This document shows positions 20,314 through 30,129 of a stretch of 64,000 bases of DNA, piece after piece (positions within the stretch are counted from its first letter, which is position 1; the number at the start of each line of letters is the position of its first letter). The notes under the pieces were generated by a model that had not been told where the DNA came from, ran no database searches, and worked only from the letters and a program-made list of their open reading frames with translations. The DNA comes from Fragilaria crotonensis. Taxonomy: Eukaryota > Bacillariophyta > Fragilariophyceae > Fragilariales > Fragilariaceae. The stretch is from NCBI GenBank assembly GCA_022925895.1, contig JAKSYS010000003.1, positions 372,001-436,000 on the forward strand, given 5' to 3'. The position numbers and the translations under genes are program-made.

Positions 20314-21415
20314 TCAATCCTGTTTAGCCATGATTGCTCGTGCCACCTTGCTACTAGGTTCTTTTCCAAGTGCAGAACAAATGAAACGACCAGCATCAAC
20401 GAGCTTCTCAAGGTCGATACCAGTTTCAATACCCATGCCATTGCTATAACACAAACACGAGTTGTGAGATACATGCTAAACAATAGATTTGAGAGCCGGT
20501 GTCGTCTACTTACAGCATGTACACGACGTCTTCCGTAGCCACATTCCCAGAGGCCCCTTTGGCGTACGGGCATCCACCAAGACCGGCAACAGACGAGTCA
20601 ACTATCCGTATATCCTGCTCTAAAGCAACAAATATATTTGCCAATCCTTGGCCGTAGGTGTCGTGAAAGTGGACAGCCAGCTTTTCCGAGGGTATTGACA
20701 ACTGCATTATAAACGTGAGCGTTGGAGGGTCAAACGCGACAAAATACATCAAACGTACCTGCACAGCTCGGATCATTTCTTTGACTTGATAGGGTGTCCC
20801 AACACCGATCGTATCTCCTAGTGAGATTTCAAAACATCCCAGATCGACGAGCTGCTCGGACACTTGCACAACATTATCGAGTGGAACTTCCCCTTCGTAG
20901 GGACACCCAACAACGCATGATACATAGCCTCTCACAGGAATCGATTTCTCCAATGCCAGATCCATGACGGGTCGAAAGCGTTCCATAGACTCTAAAATAC
21001 TGCAATTGATGTTCCGTTGTGAAAACGACTCGGACGCCGACGCAAAAATCGCCACTTCGGTACATTTGCGGGCATCGAAGTGAGGCGCGGCCAACAGCAT
21101 GCCGTGGGTGTTCGGTACCAAGCAACTGTAGTTCACTCCATCCAGAACGTCGATATTCTCCAAGACATGCGCAGAATCTGCCATTTGCGGAACCCATTTT
21201 GGTGAGACGAACGAACCGACTTCCACAGTCGTGCAACCAGCAGCAGTCAACATTTGAATCAACGACACCTTCGTTGCAGTCGAGACAATCTTGGACTCAT
21301 TCTGTAATCCATCACGAGGCCCCACTTCAACGATTTTGCAGCTAGATAGAAAGCGACGCTGCTGTTTCCAGGCCAACGCACTCGATTGTGTGGTGGTTCG
21401 AAGCATCGTCGACAT
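20314..21415 (-). CDS. HMGCL: 3-hydroxy-3-methylglutaryl-CoA lyase, mitochondrial
   Basis: Three exons, 21415-20759, 20701-20514 and 20443-20314, join to 324 residues. The first intron (57 nt, GTACGT to GCAG) is a multiple of three without a stop, so retaining it would keep the frame. The second (70 nt) is needed to reach the conserved C-terminus ([17 protein letters not shown], then [13 protein letters not shown]). Family signatures: [11 protein letters not shown] with the catalytic Arg-Asp, the metal-binding HFHDTYGQG, and the active-site loop [14 protein letters not shown] with its Cys. The N-terminus ([20 protein letters not shown]) looks like a mitochondrial presequence. The enzyme cleaves HMG-CoA into acetoacetate and acetyl-CoA in leucine breakdown. 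All key residues are present. Confidence 0.93.
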
Positions 21416-22174
21416 GGGAGATTTACTATCTGTACGCTAAAGTGACGGCATACGGGGAACGGGGACAGGCATGACCGAAACGAATGATGTTGATCCTTTT
21501 GAAACCGTCATTTGCCGGGCCCTCTGAAGGTAGGTTGACATGACGAAACCTGCTGGACAGTTGACAAATTCTGCAGCGTCTGCTCAATCGTGGCTACACG
21601 TTTTTCTGAATGTTTCCGTACAGTATAAAATTTTACAGCTTACCGTAACGGAACTACCGTAGCTACCAGGTTCTACTGTTTACCTGGTACAGTACAGCTG
21701 ACTACCGGTAATGACTTCGAGTACAAGTACTAAGTACTCGGAGTACGGAGTACGGAGTACCGGAGTACCGGAGTACTGATGATTGCAGTACAGTACCTGG
21801 TACTCCAGTGCTGCTGTGTGCTAATGTGGACCTGTTTTCAGTGTTATATTATACCAGTACTCAAGTGCCGGTAATAAGATACGGTACGAGACGAAGCACC
21901 ATAGCACCATCCTATGCATATGCGCAGATACACCACAACGTCCTCAGTATGTTATATGCGTACAAGTATCTGGTACGTAAAAGGACTGTACTTGTGTCTT
22001 GTGATGCGTACTACTACTAGCTACTCGGAGTACTACAAGTACTCTAGCGTAGTATGTGTTGTTCGAGACTCGAGACTCGAGACTGACATCAAATCGCAAA
22101 ATCGTTGACAGTAACCACACCTTTCGTCGTCATCTACCGGTAGCGGCGGCTCTCAGCTCTCCGTTGCTGTCAGC
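21416..22174. other. Divergent spacer, very GTAC-rich
   Basis: This lies upstream of both HMG-CoA lyase (minus) and the CysRS-like repeat gene (plus). The part 21655-22060 is among the densest GTAC stretches, including tandem GGAGTAC/CGGAGTAC units at 21735-21778. A motif GAAACCGTCATTTGCCGG at 21501-21518 recurs with one change at 28681. No gene was recognised. Confidence 0.5.
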
Positions 22175-23914
22175 ATGCAAGTCCTCGGGGTGGCTCTTCT
22201 TGTTCTCTGCACTCTTTCTGCGGAGAGCTTTCTAGTTCCAACGGCTTCATTCTGTCGATGGAAGTTAGTGAGGATGTCTTCCGAGGTCGAAGCTGGAACC
22301 AAAAAGCGACGAGCCCCACCCAGACTCTCCGGATACATTCAAGATCCACGTGATGACAGATCAGTACCGTTCGAGCAGGAGTCGGAAATGTTCAAATTGC
22401 TAGAAGAACGTGCCACTGCAAGGCGCGAACAGCACTGGAAGGAGGCGGATCGAATTCTGGAAGAGCTCCAGACAGAACACAATGTGCAGGTCTACGATGG
22501 CTTTGCTCCTATGTTTGCTCGTGTCGTCTCTAGACAAAACTCGGTGCCTCTCAACGTTTTGAAGGAGCGTTATGAAAAGGTCTATGGTCCCAACTGTCAT
22601 CCGTACACTCATGTGGGACCTCCAGTGCTGGATCCAGACACGTGTCCGTTGACTATGAACGATATTCACAATGCACTGTGTCGAAGGCTGTGGCTGAAGA
22701 GCGAAAAACGCTTCGTGGAGGCAGATTCTCAATTATATGAATTGATGACCTATGGAATTGAAGTCAACGATAGTTTGAGGCAGTGGCGAAGTGATGGCAA
22801 GGTATTGTTTGAAAAAGAGTGGAGCCGACCACCAACTCAAGAACTGCCGTATAAGGAGATCACATCATTGGTGCTTCCGGAACGAACAAGAGTGCGTGTC
22901 AAACAGTTAGTCAGACAGCGCGCCATAGCCTTGGCTCGAAATGACGTGAATCTAGCCTGTGCCTATCAATTGGAACTTTTTCGGACGTATCAAGTTATTG
23001 TTGATGACTACGACCTGACATGGCAGGTTGCGACGTCTACACCTGTAGACAAAGCGACAACTTCCGTCACGCCTTCGACTAAGCGTCTCATTCGAACAGC
23101 TTCTACGAGCCATTTGCCAACCATGGCATCGCTCGACCCGGAACATAACTGGACGAAGGGAGGGCCGTATAGATACAACGACATTGTTTCCTTGCCAGGA
23201 ACCCTGTCACCGTACGAGGAGGTACGAGTTTTGGATCTTTTAATGCAACGCGACGAATTGCGAAGTATTGGTTATTATGTCGAAGCAGACTCCATTGTGA
23301 GGGAGCTATGGAGCACATACGAGGTTGACATTCATGATGGTAGACGACAGTACAGTGTCGGGCGATCGTTTGCCCAATACTACGAGGACGAGGCAGTCGT
23401 CGGCAGTCCATCGATAGGTGGCGCAAATATGCCCTCACATTCAGATTCGGCAACGGCCTCGCACGAGGATGAGATGGACGATGAGAAAGAAGTGCCCCGG
23501 TGGTGGGACATCTACAAGGAGTCCGGCCTTTCGGAGAAGCTTGATCGTAACAAGGCGATGGAGGTTGAAAATCTCATCAAATACCTCTCAAGTCAACAGC
23601 AACGCAACCCTAACATCGTGGATCGATTGATGGTTCGTTTGGAGGAAGAATACGGACTTCTCTTTCACGAATCCACCTGGATACTGAAGGGCAAGATCCA
23701 ACCGTATACTCCGGACATGTCTCGGATGCCGACCTTGCCCGAACTCGGATTGAAGAAAATCCAGGAGCTGGTTGATATGCGAAACGAACAAATGTTTCAA
23801 GTAAAAAACACTGGCATGGCAGAAATCTTGGAAGCTGGACTGAGAAGCAAGTACAATGTTGTGATAGATGACGACGTGCAGGCATGGTATTTAAACGAAG
23901 TGCCTCAGAGTTGA
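22175..23914 (+). CDS. Plastid-targeted repeat protein with six cysteinyl-tRNA-synthetase-like helical hairpins
   Basis: Single exon, 579 residues. The N-terminus is a signal peptide followed by AESFLVPTASF, an ASAFAP-like plastid cleavage motif. The body has about six diverged copies of a unit of about 45 residues, near 68-110, 160-205, 238-285, 348-395, 462-505 and 527-573. The clearest copy reads LLEERATARREQHWKEADRI and then a Leu-rich helix, VQVYDG. Others end YGIEVND, YQVIVDD, YEVDIHD and YNVVIDD, often followed closely by Trp. This pattern (Arg-rich helix, EAD, second helix, then I/V-x-hydrophobic-D and W) is that of the C-terminal helical hairpin of cysteinyl-tRNA synthetase. No catalytic tRNA-synthetase domain is present. 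RNA binding in the plastid is a plausible inference only. The gene is convergent with TBCCD1, 36 bp away. Confidence 0.78.
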   Translation: MQVLGVALLVLCTLSAESFLVPTASFCRWKLVRMSSEVEAGTKKRRAPPRLSGYIQDPRDDRSVPFEQESEMFKLLEERATARREQHWKEADRILEELQTEHNVQVYDGFAPMFARVVSRQNSVPLNVLKERYEKVYGPNCHPYTHVGPPVLDPDTCPLTMNDIHNALCRRLWLKSEKRFVEADSQLYELMTYGIEVNDSLRQWRSDGKVLFEKEWSRPPTQELPYKEITSLVLPERTRVRVKQLVRQRAIALARNDVNLACAYQLELFRTYQVIVDDYDLTWQVATSTPVDKATTSVTPSTKRLIRTASTSHLPTMASLDPEHNWTKGGPYRYNDIVSLPGTLSPYEEVRVLDLLMQRDELRSIGYYVEADSIVRELWSTYEVDIHDGRRQYSVGRSFAQYYEDEAVVGSPSIGGANMPSHSDSATASHEDEMDDEKEVPRWWDIYKESGLSEKLDRNKAMEVENLIKYLSSQQQRNPNIVDRLMVRLEEEYGLLFHESTWILKGKIQPYTPDMSRMPTLPELGLKKIQELVDMRNEQMFQVKNTGMAEILEAGLRSKYNVVIDDDVQAWYLNEVPQS

Positions 23915-23950
23915 CACTGATGACTACTTTACTTTGCACAACGAAGCTTG

Positions 23951-26043
23951 TTACACATCGCTACGCTGCTCCAAGTGAACCAAATCCAAAACTTGTCGTA
24001 GGTTACCGCTCGTCACCAACCAATCGCGAAATCCTCGATTCAATTCATCTTCAAGCCGAGCCCGCTGTTCTGCCGTCAGCGATTTCATCAGAGTCTGCAG
24101 CGTTCGCATACGATCCGCCTTGACTAAGGCTTGGCGTTCGTATTCCGTAGGGAGCTGGAACGGGCTGAGTTGTAGAGCTTGCGCCAACAGACGACAGTAT
24201 TGACTTTCCACATGTTCGTTTCCTTCTTCGGACTCCGGTTGTTCTCGACTCTCGTTGATGAAAGGAACAAAATGGATTTGAAAGTCTGATGCTGGCAATA
24301 GGATTGGCGTCTGCATAGCGGCATCATCTGTGGAAGACTTGGAGGCATCCTCATCAACATGCGGTAACTCCAACTTTGAAAGCTCCACTGGTTGCTTCCA
24401 TTTGTTGCTTGCACACTGCAATGGCCAAGCGGTTGCGCCGCTGGGTGAAGGTGGGGTCTCAGTCAAAATAGCGGCAGCCAACCCGGTTGCCAACAAGTCT
24501 TCCCGGAGCCCGTCGTAATAGGAATTGTATGGGGCTAGTTGACAATTACGATTGTCTCCAACCAAAAGCGACGGCGAGGGTGTGAATACATGCGACAGCA
24601 CATCCGACGAATTTGCAATCAGAAGTCGGCGGGCTGCCGATGTCAATTGAGTCTTTTCGCAATCCAAAACGTATAGAAGTCCCGCCACAGCTCCAACGAC
24701 GATAGTGCATCCGGTCGTGAAGGAGATGGTGACATGCTCGAAGGGTTGAAGAAGGTAAAAATGACAGTCGTTGCAATCCGTTATAACCAAATCATGCAGT
24801 CTATCCGTCTCAGGTGGCTCAGGCTTCAATAAAACTGTAGTGCCGCGCAGTCCATTGTAGGAAATTTCCTTGTAGTACACCTCCGGTTGGCGTCGAGCTG
24901 GAACTTTTTCATTGTCGTTGAGCGACAGTTTTGCCATGGTCAAATCAGGTCGCAAGTGTTTTTGATAGCCCTCTGTTAGTTGCTGACGAAGAGCGCGTTC
25001 CACTTCTCCCAGAGGAATCGATGCACTTCCGGGTATGGGAGTGTTTCGATAAAGTATTCTCCAAAAAAACTTCCCAATATCAAGTGGAGGATCATCAATG
25101 CCTCCTCCAGCGGGCAGTTGTAGGACGAAATGCAACTTTTCCAAGTCGTCCATGGTCAAACGAATTCCCAAACCGACGCTTCCGTGTTCCTCTGCATGCC
25201 ATTTTTCTACAAGACTTACGTCCGACACCACCGATGTCGTTGTCGGGGGCAGGGCGGCCAAGTGAATGCAGGCCCGTACGGCGTCGTCGTTGTGCGGTAC
25301 TGCAAGGAGGAGCAGAATTTTTCTTAAATGACGAAGAATATAACATGTGTAGTGATCTTGTTGCCCTGCATGAGAGCGGAGTCTGTGTTGTGGTTAGATG
25401 AAAAAAGTGTGTCAGTGTCGTCGGGAATCGATGAATACCGCAGTATTTTTGACAAAGGCTTCAATACGGAACCATTGCGTCGTACATACCTTGTAGATTG
25501 TTGCTTGTGTTGCTGCCAGGAGGTCGAATTTGCAGACGGGGGTTCTGCGTCCGACTTGGAGTTGATTCGATACGTTGACTCTTCGCAATGCAACAAGAGA
25601 AAGATCCCAATCAACCACACCGGTAACTCCTTTGCAGTTGTCGAATATTTTTGACGTTGTTGTTTCTGCTCCGGAGCAGCACTTCCCATACTGGAGTGAC
25701 TACCACAGCTTAGAATGGGTGGAATGCGGTCATCCGATTCAACACGAACGGCGAGATACAGCGTGTGATACATGGTTGCCATTTCCCAAAACAAGGCAGC
25801 ACTCGGCTCGGCCCAGCCCAGAACTCTCCACGCTTCTGTAATCCACACAGTGTACGGAACGATTGTGTTGCGTGAAAAGTCACTACTTAAAGCTGAGGCG
25901 ATCGCCAGGCTGAGGCTGGGGGTTAACTCACGGGCATGCTTGGGCGACAGTACGGCTCCTCCAAAGACATGGGGCTTAACCGTTAACTTCACCTCGCCAC
26001 GTTCGGCCTTTTCCAGCCCCGTCCGAGGTGAACTACTCGCCAT
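23951..26043 (-). CDS. TBCCD1: TBCC domain-containing protein 1 (TBCCD1-like)
   Basis: Two exons, 26043-25490 and 25382-23951, give 661 residues across a 107-nt intron (GTATGT to ACACAG) that keeps the frame. The N-terminal part contains the helical region typical of TBCCD1 (KLTVKPHVFGGAVL near residue 20). The C-terminal TBCC beta-helix domain reads ITDCNDCHFYLLQPFEHVTI, then GCTIVVGAVAGLLYVLDCEK, LLIANSSDVL and LLVGDNRNCQLAPYNSYYD. Tubulin cofactor C and RP2 use this fold to activate small GTPases. TBCCD1 lacks the catalytic Arg and acts in centrosome/basal-body and Golgi placement in animals and green algae. In diatoms, which have few or no flagella in most life stages, a role at the microtubule centre is inferred. 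An unspliced reading stops inside the intron region. Confidence 0.87.
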
Positions 26044-26496
26044 TCGTTGGTCCAGTTACGAGCTAAGGAGAGCGGGCGAGCAAACAAACCGCTATACAGT
26101 GGGAGAGGCAGGGACAGGGGCAAACGCTTATGAATGTCAGGTGAGACTGTTCTGACTGCCAAGGATCAAGGAATCGATATCAAGAAAACTGTTCACTTCA
26201 GTCAGCAGCATTGCATATTTGACACTCTCACTAACCCAGTACACGGCGGTTTGCGCATTGCGCATCCCGAACTTTTGCCACCTTCCCAAGTAGACACAAT
26301 ACGTGTGTATCATTTGTACCGTACTACATGCGGCCACGGGAGGAAGTAGAAGTATAAGAACAGTACCGGTAGTTAGTGTAGTAGTAGTACTCAGTACAGG
26401 TTTTCATAATATTACAGGTGGTTGTTGGTTGGTTCTGATGAAATCGGAGGACGAAAAAGAGGAAAACATTGAACAATTGTACGGGGTAACAAAAAC
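26044..26496. other. Intergenic, upstream region of TBCCD1
   Basis: No gene is visible. GTAC words are limited to the part nearest the tRNA (26318-26400 and 26480). Confidence 0.5.
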
Positions 26497-26576
26497 TGTA
26501 GACGGTGGGATTTGAACCCACGCAAATTAATACAAGAGCCTAAATCTTGCCCCTTAGACCACTCGGGCACGTCTAC
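26497..26576 (-). tRNA. trnL-UAG: tRNA-Leu (anticodon UAG)
   Basis: Read on the minus strand from 26576. The 7-bp acceptor stem is GTAGACG with CGTCTAC. A D-arm (CCCGAGTGGTCTAAGGGG) follows. The anticodon stem CAAGA/TCTTG encloses loop TTTAGGC with anticodon TAG. A variable arm of about 11 nt and the T-arm GTGGGTTCAAATCCCAC follow. The discriminator is A; CCA is not encoded. A run of five T directly after it is a good Pol III terminator. A-box and B-box (GGTTCAAATCC) promoters are internal. There is no intron. The variable arm is short for Leu, but the anticodon and D-arm fit. Confidence 0.93.
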
Positions 26577-26733
26577 AGACAAACATACATCTAAAATGTG
26601 ATATCAAGAGATATATATCCTGCAGTATTTAGAACAGATCATTACATCAACACCGTTAAAACTCTCGACCTTGAAGACCCTTGGTCCTTACCGCTAGCTG
26701 GCCCCCTTCGCCTTTCATGGTCTAACAGGTGCA

Positions 26734-28391
26734 CTATATCATCTTCTTCTGAAACTTGGCAACGAAAAATCCCATGCAATTGTCCTGCTCATCGGAAGGA
26801 TCAAACCGTTTCACACACTTCCTCTGTTCGTCGTTCAAACCGTGACCAGCAAGTCCTGCTTGACCAGGACCTTCTGTTGACAATGGTACTAAAGTCATGA
26901 AACTTGAATATTCTTGCAACATGAAAGCCACATTTTGCTCATTCTCCAGCGCATTGATGGTGCACGTGCTGTAAGTTAGGATACCCCCCGGCTTCAATAA
27001 TTTGAAGGATTGACGCAGAAAGTGGCGCTGATACTCTGCAGTCTTCACGAGCTCCTTTGCCTTGATGCGAATTCCAAGTTTTGGACGAAGACCAAGTGCA
27101 CTACATGGAGGGTCAAGGAGAATCCGATCGAAGGACTCAGGAGGAAAGCCCAAAACATCCAACAAGCCGTCGTCCTTCCTAGGTGCACGACCTAGAATCT
27201 GCCATGCCGCAAAGGAATGAGTGACGAACCACGTGACACATGTCCATACACAGAATTTGCAACATGGTTGATGAGTTCCATCGTACTTACCTCCAGTACC
27301 GTTGACTTCGTGTCTTCACCATCGGCAACACACTTCGTGGCGTCGAGCGCTAGAAGTGTAATGCAATCCATGGCCCCGGTGGCAGCGATCAAGTCCCGGA
27401 CGCTTAAGATTTTGCTCCGACTCTTATCACAAGCCACTATTGTCGCCTTGCCCCGAACCAAACTGGCCAAATGCGTCGTCTTTCCACCAGGTGCACAGCA
27501 CATGTCTAGAATGATGTCCCCAGGCTGAGGATCGAGAGCATGACCCACAAAAATGGACGGTAAGTTTTGAATTCTGCCCAGATTTCCAATATTATGCAAT
27601 GGTGGAAGAATCGGTCCCGCTCTGAGCAAGGTCATGCTCACCCCAATCCCATTGGCCTTGGAAACCAATTGCATGCGATCACCGTGGGTCTTGCCCATTC
27701 CTAAAAAGAGACACGTTCCCCGCACCGCGACGTCGCAGTGATCCAAAGTACTTCCTTGCGTCGGCTTCGTCGCATCGCTTCCCACGTACCCGTAGACGGC
27801 AACATTTTCTCCGCGCTCCGTACCGGCATCCACACAGAGAATTCCCTTGACGAAAATGTGGGATCCTCGCAAGACTGCCTCTGCGCATAGTCGATCGCAT
27901 AACACGATGCGATGCGTCATGGGCCAGCCGAGGACTTTTCGTCTCGGCCAATTATGGAACAGAATTGGAGCCGAGTCCACTGGTGGTTTGGAGTGATGTG
28001 ATAGGAGCGTGGTTGTCGTTGCGTGATCGTCGTCCGTCCCAACATGGTCAACATGAATTTCAATCACATCTGAAAAAACAGGATGGGGTTTCAGAGTGAC
28101 CGTCGCATCCGACCAGTGTTCCTGAAAGTGAAGTTTCAAATTCTCTATCACTTGGTCGCGTGATGTTGACGGCGATACCGAGGAACAATAATCGATGCGT
28201 AACAGAGACGGTGTGGGTGGTGATTTGAGTGCATTCAATATGCGGTCCATGTGCTGTTGTGCAGCGTTGGCGTCATTCTTGTGTGAAACAAGAAGTTGAT
28301 CCGTCAACAGTTGACGTACATCTTGGTTAATTGGTACTTGATAGTCTTGAAGGGATGTGGTGATTGGTACGATGGGGTGGTCGTCCTCCAT
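26734..28391 (-). CDS. NSUN6: NSUN6-like tRNA/RNA cytosine-5 methyltransferase with PUA domain
   Basis: Two exons, 28391-27291 and 27198-26734, give 521 residues across a 92-nt GTAAGT/GCAG intron in phase 0. A PUA domain at about 185-235 (RGSHIFVKGILCVDAGTERG) lies before the NOP2/Sun methyltransferase domain, the arrangement that defines NSUN6. The SAM-binding motif is DMCCAPGGKTTHLAS. The two catalytic cysteines lie in DPPCSALG and STCTINALENEQN. Human NSUN6 methylates C72 in the acceptor stem of tRNA-Cys and tRNA-Thr, and some mRNAs. The same target here is inferred. The tRNA-Leu gene lies 157 bp downstream, probably by chance. Upstream, the ShKT gene is divergent. Confidence 0.9.
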
Positions 28392-28778
28392 GGTGACGGC
28401 AGGTCAGAAAAGATGGGGGTGGTGTTGCATGTTGCATACTATGACATACAGTATGTGGATTTATTTACTGGTCTACAAACGCTCCGAAGGGCCGAAATCA
28501 ACAATATTGTTCGTGCGTTGCAGTGAAGTACTCCAGTACTGTGTACTTTCAACTTCACATATCCCTCGTAGTAGTACACCTCTATGGAAGTCTGCGTACG
28601 ACGTACCAGTAGCATATTCGTGATGACAGGGACAATAGGTGTTCCGTTTACGATTCATTTAGCTATCTTATATGAAGTGTGAAACCGTCAGTTGCCGGAC
28701 CTTTCTGTCGAGTTCATTCCCAAGGCGAATAGCGTATTCCGCTTTTCCACTTCACGACGAGCACTATCGTCGAGAAGG
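28392..28778. other. Divergent spacer between NSUN6-like and ShKT genes
   Basis: This contains GTAC words at 28520-28610 and the motif GAAACCGTCAGTTGCCGG at 28681-28698, which matches 21501-21518 at 17 of 18 positions. No gene was seen. Confidence 0.5.
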
Positions 28779-29358
28779 ATGACGACGAGGACCTCTGTAC
28801 ATTCGCTCCTTGTACATCTCCTTCTGTTTTCTCTATCTCCGATATGCTCCACCGGTGCCAAGATAGAAGCGACAGGTGAATGCCTTCCGATCAATGGCGA
28901 GAACAATGCCTTCCACTGTGTGGCCTCTACAGACATCATTCTTTGTCGCGACAATCATGAGAGTTGCGCGAAGTGGGCGCAAAGAGGAGAATGCAAGAAA
29001 AATGCAGCCTATATGTTGTTCAATTGTCGTAAGTCGTGCGAAACTTGTGTCAGGTAAGTGTCCATATGGCTACCCCGGATAGATTCGAGATCGAACTCTC
29101 ATCGTCGCCAATCATCTCAGTCTCCACCATGGGGTGACGCAACTCTGTCCCTCTCCTGAGAAATTGCAAGACACCGTGAATTTATTGATCAAGACGCAGC
29201 AATATATTTATGACAGGTCATCTGTCAAGGCCGGCATGTTTTTATCCTGTGTCAGCCATGATCCAAATTGCGCTACCTTGGCACTAGATGGCGAATGCCG
29301 GAACAATCCCGCTTGGATGGCCGCCAACTGCCCTGCAGTGTGCCAGTTATGCAAGTAA
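28779..29358 (+). CDS. Small secreted protein with two ShKT-type cysteine modules
   Basis: Two exons, 28779-29053 and 29121-29358, give 170 residues across a 67-nt GTAAGT/TCAG intron. The start at 28779 gives a good signal peptide (SVHSLLVHLLLFSLSPICST). Each exon encodes one six-cysteine ShKT module: CAKWAQRGECKKNAAYMLFN then CRKSC, and CATLALDGECRNNPAWMAAN then CPAVC. ShKT is a common disulfide-rich module of secreted proteins, often next to enzymes such as prolyl hydroxylases or astacins. No enzyme domain is present here. One intron between two modules suggests that the module duplicated as an exon. A secreted or cell-surface role is inferred. Confidence 0.82.
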
Positions 29359-29421
29359 GAACCGGAAATCCTAAGGATCTGGATCATGTAGCAAAAACCC
29401 AGAACTAGCTTTAGACACTTT

Positions 29422-30129
29422 CTAGCCTCGTTCATCGTCTGTGGTTTCGTTTCTTTGTGTTGTGCTGGGACTTCTTGTCCCGAGAACTGATACTAGTGCG
29501 ATTCGGTAAATGGACCACTGCTCCGGCGTCATGATAATTGGCATCACCCGTTCATGGTCGACCTTGTCGCCTTCTTGCAAATCCAAAATGAAGGGCAGGG
29601 AACTTCCCTTAACATTCAAGGGCACCGATCCCCTAAAGTACTCTTGTGCCTCCACCAATTCCTTGGCACTCTTTGATGCGATGTCAAGCGTGATACTTCC
29701 CAAAGGATATGTGTGCCCAACTGTTGATTGGAAGATTGTTGGAATATCGTGCATGTAGACCGTCAAATCTTGCGTCGTTTCGTTGTATTCTAATTTGGAC
29801 AGAAGGTGCCGAGGATACGTCAGCGTTGCGGCTTGCACCACAGCACTGAAGCCAAGCCCCAAAAGTCCGAAGACAGGATCGACATGAAATGCTTCAACCT
29901 CCGATTTATTGATGGCTGGGATAAAGTCTACGTTATACCAGATCCAATAGACGGCATTGAAGCTACTCATGAAAAAGGTTGTTCGAAGAATCATAACACG
30001 GTTTTTGGCTCGTTGATAAAGTACAATAGGAGAATTAACATTTGCAGAGGAAGGCATGCAGCGCACTGCTGCCTTGAGCAACTGAGGGCGGCGGAGTTGA
30101 TGGGCTGCTGATAGCATGGTCCACATCAT
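29422..30129 (-). CDS. TMEM223/TMEM70-family inner-membrane protein, probably mitochondrial
   Basis: Single exon, 235 residues from the ATG at 30129; an alternative ATG lies directly after it. The N-terminus is basic and Ser/Ala-rich (SAAHQLRRPQLLKAAVR), like a mitochondrial presequence. VLYQRAKNRVMILRTTFFM leads into a first membrane span, and VFGLLGLGFSAVVQAATLTY is a second. A C-terminal domain of about 120 residues follows. This layout is that of the TMEM70/TMEM186/TMEM223 family, whose members help assemble respiratory complexes (TMEM223 acts on complex IV translation or assembly in humans). The family call rests on the two-span hairpin and the L-x-R-x-V pattern, so the exact member is uncertain. 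Its stop lies 63 bp from that of the ShKT gene. Confidence 0.62.
   Translation of the reverse strand: MMWTMLSAAHQLRRPQLLKAAVRCMPSSANVNSPIVLYQRAKNRVMILRTTFFMSSFNAVYWIWYNVDFIPAINKSEVEAFHVDPVFGLLGLGFSAVVQAATLTYPRHLLSKLEYNETTQDLTVYMHDIPTIFQSTVGHTYPLGSITLDIASKSAKELVEAQEYFRGSVPLNVKGSSLPFILDLQEGDKVDHERVMPIIMTPEQWSIYRIALVSVLGTRSPSTTQRNETTDDERG

Noticed and set aside
26497-28391. Functional link between the tRNA-Leu gene and the NSUN6-like gene
   Set aside because: Known NSUN6 targets are tRNA-Cys and tRNA-Thr. Adjacency alone is not evidence.
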